Shown here: positions 55,518 to 64,000 of the stretch, one piece after another
How positions within the stretch are numbered: the first letter of the stretch is position 1
How the letters are laid out: every line of letters begins with the position of its first letter
NCBI GenBank assembly: GCA_021801265.1
Contig: JAJYYE010000012.1
Coordinates: 212,548 to 276,547 of the forward strand
Direction of reading: 5' to 3'
Origin: Pseudomonadota bacterium
Lineage (GTDB): Bacteria > Pseudomonadota > Gammaproteobacteria > Halothiobacillales > Halothiobacillaceae
DNA: 64,000 nt
Program-made: the position numbers and the translations under genes
The notes under the pieces: generated by a model
What the model saw: only the letters and a program-made list of their open reading frames with translations
What the model was told of the DNA's origin: nothing
The model's database searches: none

Positions 55518-55955
55518 ATGAAATCATATCAACTCGCTGCCCTGGCTTTGGCCTTGGTGTCAGGGAATGTCCTGGCCGGACCGCTCGAGGAAGCCAAGCA
55601 ACACGTGCAAGCTATCGCAGCAGGTGATGTCGCTCAGATCGTGGCAACCTACGCCGCCGATGCGAATTTGTACTGGATTGGCGGCCCTTTGGATGGCAAT
55701 TATTCCGGTATGGATAACATCACAGGGGTTTGGCAAAAGTTCACGAAATCCCAAGGGACATTCAAGGCGACCATCGACCACGTTCAAGAAGCGATCAATC
55801 CCAAAGGAGCTACGGTGACCGCCGATGTCTTATTCGAAGGCAAACAGACGGTTAAAGTCCGCTATGTGATGAGTTATCGGGAAGGCAAGTTGATCGCAGA
55901 AACGTGGCAGATCGATCCGAAGCGGGATGTAAAGTCAGCATATTCATTCCGATGA
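55518..55955 (+). CDS. Secreted SnoaL/NTF2-like protein (DUF4440-type)
   Basis: Signal peptide; AKQHVQAIAAGDVAQIVATYAADANLYWIGGPLDGNYSG. Confidence 0.75.
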   Translation: MKSYQLAALALALVSGNVLAGPLEEAKQHVQAIAAGDVAQIVATYAADANLYWIGGPLDGNYSGMDNITGVWQKFTKSQGTFKATIDHVQEAINPKGATVTADVLFEGKQTVKVRYVMSYREGKLIAETWQIDPKRDVKSAYSFR

Positions 55956-55988
55956 TCAATCCATTCAATCTCTGAAAGATCGACTATT

Positions 55989-56024
55989 CTCGATAGGTGA
56001 TCAAACCGATCGAGCCTTTTTTTT
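55989..56024 (+). terminator. Rho-independent terminator after the SnoaL-like gene
   Basis: ctcgat-a-ggt-gatcaa-acc-g-atcgag followed by ccttttttttt. Confidence 0.8.
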
Positions 56025-56043
56025 TCGTCTATGAGGACAACCC

Positions 56044-56811
56044 ATGTTCAACAGAATTTTTGGTATTCTGGGATTTTTCGCGCTGGCCATCAGCAGTATT
56101 TCATCAGCGCAGGCGCAGGAAACGCTTTATGTGTATGGCCCAGGCGGACCCGCACCTGCCATGATGGAAGCGGCGGCCGCATTTGAAAAAATGACGGGCA
56201 CCAAAGTCGAGGTGACCGCTGGCCCAACGCCCAAATGGATTGAGCAAGCAAAAACCCAGGGCGACGTCATTTTCAGTGGTTCTGAAAATATGATGACGGA
56301 TTTCACCAACCAGCTCGAGGGACAAATCAAGGCTGACCAAGTGATTCCCCTGTATTTACGGCCAATGGCTATCTTGGTTCGCCCCGGAAACCCGAATAAA
56401 ATCAAGGGCTTTAAGGATATTCTCAAACCGGGCACCAAAGTATTGGTTGTGCAAGGCGCGGGGCAAACCGGCGCTTGGGAAGATATCGCCGGTCGGTTGG
56501 GCAGTATCAAAACCGTTAAAGCGCTGCGCAGCAATATTGTCGCCTATGCCAATAACAGTGCCTTGGCCAAACAGGCCTGGATTAATCAACCCGATATTGA
56601 TGCTTGGCTGATCTACAACATCTGGCAAGTCGCGAACCCGAAATTGGCCGACGTGGTAAAAATTGAACCGCAGTATGCGATTTATCGGGATGCCGGCGTT
56701 GTGCTGACTCAACGTGCTGAAGCGAAGCCCGAAGCCAAAGCGTTTATCGCGTTTCTGCAATCGAAACAAGGTGAGAAAATCTTTGTGAAATGGGGCTGGA
56801 AGGCCAATTGA
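56044..56811 (+). CDS. Periplasmic substrate-binding protein (molybdate/AccA-like fold)
   Basis: Signal peptide; ETLYVYGPGGPAPAMMEAAAAFEKMTGTKVEVTAGPTPKWIEQA; KAFIAFLQSKQGEKIFVKWGWK. Confidence 0.82.
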   Translation: MFNRIFGILGFFALAISSISSAQAQETLYVYGPGGPAPAMMEAAAAFEKMTGTKVEVTAGPTPKWIEQAKTQGDVIFSGSENMMTDFTNQLEGQIKADQVIPLYLRPMAILVRPGNPNKIKGFKDILKPGTKVLVVQGAGQTGAWEDIAGRLGSIKTVKALRSNIVAYANNSALAKQAWINQPDIDAWLIYNIWQVANPKLADVVKIEPQYAIYRDAGVVLTQRAEAKPEAKAFIAFLQSKQGEKIFVKWGWKAN

Positions 56812-56877
56812 GTCGACAAAAACCGGAGTCTCCGTGCTGAATTCACTTGGACCTCATCATCGGGGCCGCTGGCCGCG

Positions 56878-57381
56878 ATGAATCATCATGACGCGATTAC
56901 CACCTGTATTCCCCGGTTGCGGCGGTATGCACTGGTCCTGCTTGGCGATCGTCATCGCGCCGACGATTTAGTGCAAGACACGCTTGAGCGCGCTTTGCAG
57001 AAATTTCATTTGTGGCGTAGCGAGTCCGAGATTCGACCTTGGCTTTTTAGCGTCATGCATAATCTTCATGTCGATCAGTATCGAACCCAACCCAGACACC
57101 TTGACCCCTTGGACACACTCGGGTTCGAGCTCTCAACCCGAGCAACCCAAGAAGATGCGCTAACAATGCGCGATTTACTGCAGCAACTCAGCCAATTGCC
57201 GGATGAGCAACGCAGTATTTTGCTGCTTGTCGCGGTCGAGCAGCTTGCCTATAAAGATATCGCCCGAATTCTTGGCATCCCCATCGGCACGGTGATGTCT
57301 CGATTATCACGCGCCCGTGAACACCTGCGGCGCATCCAGGAAGAAGCGGCACCCACCCCGCACTTAAAGGTGATGACATGA
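56878..57381 (+). CDS. ECF RNA polymerase sigma factor
   Basis: DLVQDTLERALQKFHLWRSESEIRPWLFSVMHNLHVDQYR; AYKDIARILGIPIGTVMSRLSRAREHLR. Confidence 0.94.
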   Translation: MNHHDAITTCIPRLRRYALVLLGDRHRADDLVQDTLERALQKFHLWRSESEIRPWLFSVMHNLHVDQYRTQPRHLDPLDTLGFELSTRATQEDALTMRDLLQQLSQLPDEQRSILLLVAVEQLAYKDIARILGIPIGTVMSRLSRAREHLRRIQEEAAPTPHLKVMT

Positions 57382-58199
57382 CCCCCTCCTCCATCACGGA
57401 ACATGAGCTACATGCGTACATCGATGGGCAACTCCCACCTGAACGCCTCGCAGACGTTGAAGGGTATTTACGGGATCACCCCGAACAAGCGCGGAGAGTT
57501 CTCGCGTATCGACATCAAACCGACTCGCTTCAGCAGATGTTTGAACCGATGCTGGAGGAATCCCCCCCTAACCGCTTTCATCGCCCGCAGCGAAATCCAC
57601 TCGCCCTGCACGGACGATGGTCTCTTGCGGCATCCGTCATCCTCTCTGTCTCAACGGGTATTTTGATTGGCTGGCTGCTCCGCGATGCGCAGACCCAACC
57701 CACGGGCGCGGGCGACATTACAGCGTTCAACACGGCCAACAACGCAACGACGCACAACACAGCCGCCTTAAATCTTGCCCGCCGTGCCGCCATCGCCCAC
57801 GCCGTGTATAGCCCGGACATGCGGCATCCAGTCGAAATTAATGCCAATCATGAAGATCAATTGGTGACATGGCTGTCTAATCGCCTCGGCGTTTCCCTGA
57901 CGCCCCCGAAGTTGAGCACGCTGGGCTACACCTTAATTGGCGGAAGGTTATTACCCGGCAATGATGGGCCAGTCGCTCAATTCATGTATCACAACGCGGC
58001 AGGAAAACGCGTAACGCTGTACATCACCCATGAAGCCAAAGACGACAAAACCACGGCATTTCAATTCGCGCAAGAAGGGCCAATCGGCGTATTTTTCTGG
58101 ATTGATCGTGGCTTCGGTTACGCGATTTCAGCGGGCGCTGATCAACAGGAGCTCGGACGGATTGCTGTCGCGGTGTACGATCAACTACCGATTAAATAG
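57378..58199 (+). CDS. Membrane anti-sigma factor
   Basis: ITEHELHAYIDGQLPPERLADVEGYLRDHPEQARRVLAYRHQ; single TM; ATGA overlap with sigma gene. Confidence 0.88.
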   Translation: MTPSSITEHELHAYIDGQLPPERLADVEGYLRDHPEQARRVLAYRHQTDSLQQMFEPMLEESPPNRFHRPQRNPLALHGRWSLAASVILSVSTGILIGWLLRDAQTQPTGAGDITAFNTANNATTHNTAALNLARRAAIAHAVYSPDMRHPVEINANHEDQLVTWLSNRLGVSLTPPKLSTLGYTLIGGRLLPGNDGPVAQFMYHNAAGKRVTLYITHEAKDDKTTAFQFAQEGPIGVFFWIDRGFGYAISAGADQQELGRIAVAVYDQLPIK

Positions 58200-58258
58200 T
58201 CGGGCCAGACGCATCGCGCAGGGACAAGCCATCTGGCATGATTGATCGCGTTGGGCTT

Positions 58259-59832
<1,574 letters not shown>

Positions 59833-59854
59833 TTAACCTTGATAAATCAAATAA

Positions 59855-60334
59855 CTACACAATGTATTGAACTTGCATAATTTCAAAAATTCGCTTGCCG
59901 CCCGGTGTTTCGATCGTGACTTCATCACCCACCGATTTCCCAACGAGCGCTCGCGCAATCGGCGAATGAATGGAAAGCATGTTGAGTTTGATATCCGCCT
60001 CGTCATCACCCACGATCTTGTAGGTAATTTCTTCATCGGTATCAATGTCCAATACTTGGGTGGTCGCGCCGAAAATCACCTTGTCTGAAGGAGGAATCCG
60101 TGAAATATCAATAATATGAGCATGAGAAAGCTTGGCTTCAATTTCCTTGATTCGGCCTTCCACAAATCCCTGTTCCTCTCGTGCCGCATGATATTCGGCA
60201 TTTTCTTTTAAATCACCCAACTCACGCGCCTCGGCAATGGCCTGAATAATGCGCGGGCGCTCAATACTGCGCAATTGCTTGAGTTCCGCTTCGAGTTTGG
60301 CCGCTCCGGCCGTCGTCATGGGGGTTTGTTGCAT
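59855..60334 (-). CDS. greA: Transcription elongation factor GreA
   Basis: [17 protein letters not shown]...[27 protein letters not shown]. Confidence 0.96.
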   Translation of the reverse strand: MQQTPMTTAGAAKLEAELKQLRSIERPRIIQAIAEARELGDLKENAEYHAAREEQGFVEGRIKEIEAKLSHAHIIDISRIPPSDKVIFGATTQVLDIDTDEEITYKIVGDDEADIKLNMLSIHSPIARALVGKSVGDEVTIETPGGKRIFEIMQVQYIV

Positions 60335-63300
60335 TAGGCGACACACTCTTTATGAAGATCTTGCAGCCGGTTCACTGAAATCGGCTGCAACAAATAAGCC
60401 AGGGCCAAAGCCATCGCTTCGGCACCCGCCATGGTGGTGAAATAGGGCACGCGCTGGTGCAGGGCTTCGCGGCGAATCTGGAATGAATCGTTTCGCGATT
60501 GATGGCTGCTGGTCGTGGTATTGATGATGAGCGCTATCTCTTTGTTCTTAATCATGTCGACAATATTGGGGCGCCCTTCAGTCACTTTATTCACCGACTC
60601 CACGGCCAAACCTTGCCCAACCAGATGGCGGGCAGTACCCCGCGTGGCGCACAGGGTAAACCCCTTGGCCGTCAGGGCCAGAGCCACTTCAGCTGCGGCC
60701 GGATAATCGTGCTTGCGCACAGAAATAAATGCCAACCCCTTGGTTGGTAAGGAATTACCTGCGCCTGCCTGCGCCTTGGCAAAAGCCTCGCCAAATTCGC
60801 GGCCAATGCCCATCACCTCCCCCGTGGATTTCATTTCAGGGCCCAGCAAGGGGTCAACGCCAGAGAATTTAATAAACGGGAATACCGCCTCTTTGACCGC
60901 ATAAAATGGCGGTACACATTCGCGGGTAACCCCTTGCTTCGCCAGTGTAATACCTGCCATAGCCCGGGCGGCGATTTTCGCCAGCGGGATGCCGACTGCC
61001 TTAGAAACGAACGGCACGGTCCGCGAGGCGCGGGGATTGACCTCAATGATATAAATCTCGCCGCCTTGAATCGCAACTTGGGTATTCATCAACCCCACAA
61101 CGCCCAAGGCCTTGGCCATCGCGGTCACTTGAGCACGCACTTCGGCCAATACGGGCGCAGCCACCGTGTAGGGTGGCAACGAACACGCCGAATCACCCGA
61201 GTGAATTCCAGCCATTTCAATATGTTCCATCAAGCCGCCAATCACGACCGTTTCGCCATCGCATACCGCATCAATATCCATTTCGACCGCATCATCCAGG
61301 AAACGATCCAACAATACCGGCGAGTCGTTCGACACCTTGACCGCGTCACGCATATAGCGCTTGAGGCCTTCTTCGTTATGCACGATTTCCATCGCGCGGC
61401 CACCCAGCACATACGAGGGCCGTACCACCAACGGATAACCAATTTGCGCGGCTAAATTCACCGCTTCATCAGAAGATCGTGCGGTGCGGTTCGGCGGCTG
61501 CTTTAAGCCCAATTCCTGAATCATCAATTGGAAGCGCTCGCGATCTTCTGCCCGATCAATCGCATCGGGTGTCGTGCCGATGATGGGTGCACCGGCTTTT
61601 TCCAGATCGCGGGCCAATTTGAGCGGCGTTTGTCCACCAAACTGCACAATCACCCCTTTGGGTTTTTCGACTTCAATGATTTCCAGCACATCTTCAAGCG
61701 TCAGCGATTCAAAATACAGCCGGTCAGAAATATCATAATCGGTCGAAACCGTTTCCGGATTGCAGTTCACCATGATGGTCTCGAACCCATCCTCGCGCAG
61801 AGCAAGTGCTGCATGGACGCAGCAATAGTCAAACTCAATCCCTTGACCAATTCGATTGGGTCCACCGCCGAGAATCATGATTTTATCGCGATTAGACGGC
61901 GCTGCTTCACAGAACTGCTCATACGTGGAATACAGATACGCGGTATCGGTCGGGAACTCGGCGGCGCAGGTATCCACGCGCTTAAATACAGGGCGAACAC
62001 CCAACGCATGGCGATGCGCGCGTACGGTGCTTTCGGTTTCATCGAGCAAGCGCGCCAAACGGCGATCCGAAAAGCCCATGCGTTTAGTGCGCCACAAGGT
62101 ATCCCGGTCAAGACTGACAAGGGATTGACCGCGCAATGCCTGTTCCTTCTGAATAATTTGTTCGATTTGAATCAAGAACCACGGGTCGATTTTGGAATGT
62201 TCATGCACGTCTTCCAGGGTGAAGCCATACCGGAAGGCTTCAGCGACATACCACAGCCGATCATGTCGCGGTTCACGCAGTTGACGAATGATTTCGTCTT
62301 CCGCATCTTCGGCATCCAAATCACGATCCAGAATTTCATCAAAACCATCCACGCCGATTTCCAGTCCACGCAGTGCTTTCTGCAGCGATTCCTGGAAGGT
62401 ACGGCCAATCGCCATCACTTCACCCACCGATTTCATCTGCGTGGTCAGGCGGCTATCGGCCTGCGGGAATTTCTCAAAGGTAAAACGCGGAATTTTCGTG
62501 ACCACATAGTCAATCGAAGGCTCAAACGAGGCCGGCGTTGCGCCTTGGGTAATATCGTTGCGCAATTCGTCCAGTGTGTAGCCTACCGCCAATTTTGCCG
62601 CGACTTTCGCAATGGGGAAACCCGTGGCCTTGGAAGCCAGCGCCGACGAGCGTGACACGCGTGGGTTCATCTCAATCACGATCATATGGCCGTTTTCTGG
62701 ATTCACCGCGAACTGCACGTTCGAGCCGCCGGTTTCGACACCAATTTTTCGCAGCACCGCCAATGAGGCGTTCCGCATGATTTGATATTCTTTGTCGGTG
62801 AGCGTTTGCGCAGGTGCCACCGTGATGGAATCACCGGTATGCACGCCCATTGGGTCGAAGTTTTCGATCGAACAAATGATGATGCAATTGTCGTTTCGGT
62901 CGCGGACCACCTCCATCTCATACTCTTTCCAACCGAGCACCGATTGCTCAATCAAGAGCTCACTGGTGGGTGATAAGTCCAGCCCGCGACGAACGATTTC
63001 CTCAAATTCTTCGCGATTGTAGGCAATACCGCCACCCGAACCACCCATCGTAAATGAGGGGCGAATAATGATCGGGTAGCCCAATTTGGGTTGCTCCGCG
63101 AAGGCCTCATCCAGCGTGTGCACGATGTAGGAGGTGGGCGTTGACAGGCCAATATCGGTCATTGCCTCGCGGAACCGCTCGCGATCTTCAGCCATGTCAA
63201 TGGCATCTTCGCTGGCACCGATGAGCTCACAACCGAATTTCTCCAGCACGCCATAACGTGCCAAATCCAGTGCGCAATTGAGCGCCGTTTGCCCACCCAT

Positions 63301-63567
63301 GGTCGGCAACAAGGCATCGGGACGCTCTTTTTCGATAATTGCCGCCACGGTTTCCCAATTGATGGGCTCAATATATGTGGCATCTGCCATGCCGGGGTCG
63401 GTCATGATCGTCGCCGGGTTCGAGTTAATCAGAATGACCCGGTAACCCTCTTCTTTCAAAGCCTTACAAGCCTGGGCACCAGAGTAATCGAACTCGCAGG
63501 CCTGGCCGATCACGATGGGGCCGGCGCCGATAATCAAGATACTTTTTAGGTCGGTACGTTTTGGCAT
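60334..63567 (-). CDS. carB: Carbamoyl-phosphate synthase large subunit
   Basis: [42 protein letters not shown]; 1077 aa. Confidence 0.98.
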   Translation of the reverse strand: MPKRTDLKSILIIGAGPIVIGQACEFDYSGAQACKALKEEGYRVILINSNPATIMTDPGMADATYIEPINWETVAAIIEKERPDALLPTMGGQTALNCALDLARYGVLEKFGCELIGASEDAIDMAEDRERFREAMTDIGLSTPTSYIVHTLDEAFAEQPKLGYPIIIRPSFTMGGSGGGIAYNREEFEEIVRRGLDLSPTSELLIEQSVLGWKEYEMEVVRDRNDNCIIICSIENFDPMGVHTGDSITVAPAQTLTDKEYQIMRNASLAVLRKIGVETGGSNVQFAVNPENGHMIVIEMNPRVSRSSALASKATGFPIAKVAAKLAVGYTLDELRNDITQGATPASFEPSIDYVVTKIPRFTFEKFPQADSRLTTQMKSVGEVMAIGRTFQESLQKALRGLEIGVDGFDEILDRDLDAEDAEDEIIRQLREPRHDRLWYVAEAFRYGFTLEDVHEHSKIDPWFLIQIEQIIQKEQALRGQSLVSLDRDTLWRTKRMGFSDRRLARLLDETESTVRAHRHALGVRPVFKRVDTCAAEFPTDTAYLYSTYEQFCEAAPSNRDKIMILGGGPNRIGQGIEFDYCCVHAALALREDGFETIMVNCNPETVSTDYDISDRLYFESLTLEDVLEIIEVEKPKGVIVQFGGQTPLKLARDLEKAGAPIIGTTPDAIDRAEDRERFQLMIQELGLKQPPNRTARSSDEAVNLAAQIGYPLVVRPSYVLGGRAMEIVHNEEGLKRYMRDAVKVSNDSPVLLDRFLDDAVEMDIDAVCDGETVVIGGLMEHIEMAGIHSGDSACSLPPYTVAAPVLAEVRAQVTAMAKALGVVGLMNTQVAIQGGEIYIIEVNPRASRTVPFVSKAVGIPLAKIAARAMAGITLAKQGVTRECVPPFYAVKEAVFPFIKFSGVDPLLGPEMKSTGEVMGIGREFGEAFAKAQAGAGNSLPTKGLAFISVRKHDYPAAAEVALALTAKGFTLCATRGTARHLVGQGLAVESVNKVTEGRPNIVDMIKNKEIALIINTTTSSHQSRNDSFQIRREALHQRVPYFTTMAGAEAMALALAYLLQPISVNRLQDLHKECVA

Positions 63568-63643
63568 GGCAAATTCACACAGTTAACAACGAACACGCAG
63601 GGGTTCGAAACAGCAAAAGGGGCAGATTACAGAGCGCGCCTAT

Positions 63644-64000
63644 CTATTGAGTGGCCATAGACGCGACGAACTGATCAAACAACGGACTTAAATCATGGGG
63701 GCCTGGGCTGGCCTCGGGGTGTCCCTGAAAACTGAATGCGGAGCAATCAGTACGCGCAATGCCCTGTAAACTGCCGTCAAACAAAGAGCGATGCGTGGCT
63801 TTCACGTTGGCGGGCAAGGTGGCTTCATCCACCGCAAACCCATGATTCTGGCTGGAAATAAATACCTTGCCGCTGGCGATATCTTGCACCGGATGATTCG
63901 CGCCATGATGGCCAAATTTCATTTTGACTGTTTTCGCGCCGCTCGCCAGCGCCAGCAGTTGATGCCCCAGGCAGATACCAAACACGGGAATGTCATGCTT
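63644..64000 (-). CDS. carA: Carbamoyl-phosphate synthase small subunit, C-terminal part (truncated by window edge)
   Basis: [36 protein letters not shown]; upstream of carB. Confidence 0.96.
   Translation of the reverse strand, partial: KHDIPVFGICLGHQLLALASGAKTVKMKFGHHGANHPVQDIASGKVFISSQNHGFAVDEATLPANVKATHRSLFDGSLQGIARTDCSAFSFQGHPEASPGPHDLSPLFDQFVASMATQ

Noticed and set aside
61528-62655. 375-aa plus-strand ORF antisense to carB
   Set aside because: Lies entirely within well-conserved carB; composition is typical of an antisense shadow ORF with no recognisable motif

Overview
64 kb chromosomal window from a gammaproteobacterium (inferred from gene content; possibly a Halothiobacillus-like sulfur oxidiser, not verified). 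Most of it is housekeeping: lplT-like transporter, Spy/CpxP-like protein with an OmpR/EnvZ-type two-component pair, rlmC, ispF-ispD-ftsB-eno-kdsA-pyrG, a MarR-EmrA-EmrB efflux locus, metH, zapD-minC, mntH, prfC, a YbhGFSR-type ABC exporter, three tRNAs (His, Arg, Pro), ptsP-rppH, dcd, aceE-aceF-lpd, tauE-coaD-ferredoxin, an ECF sigma/anti-sigma pair, and acp-serS-greA-carB-carA. The accessory part is about 27.3-33.2 kb. It holds a large DUF262+HNH (GmrSD/SspE-like) protein directly downstream of a small protein made of four exact-length 19-aa repeats, a gene interrupted by an in-frame TGA, a decayed metallophosphoesterase, an internally deleted IS3-family element and a probable rhodanese remnant. 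The best candidates for an undescribed system are (1) the repeat protein plus DUF262-HNH protein, and (2) a subtilase with a GlyGly-CTERM-like tail translationally coupled to a lipoprotein resembling its own propeptide. Also notable: a decayed second copy of the serS-3'end/ACP junction 3.3 kb from the intact one, tandem palindromic operators upstream of mntH, and 12-bp tandem repeats running into the zapD start codon. All family names come from reading the translations; no database search was run.
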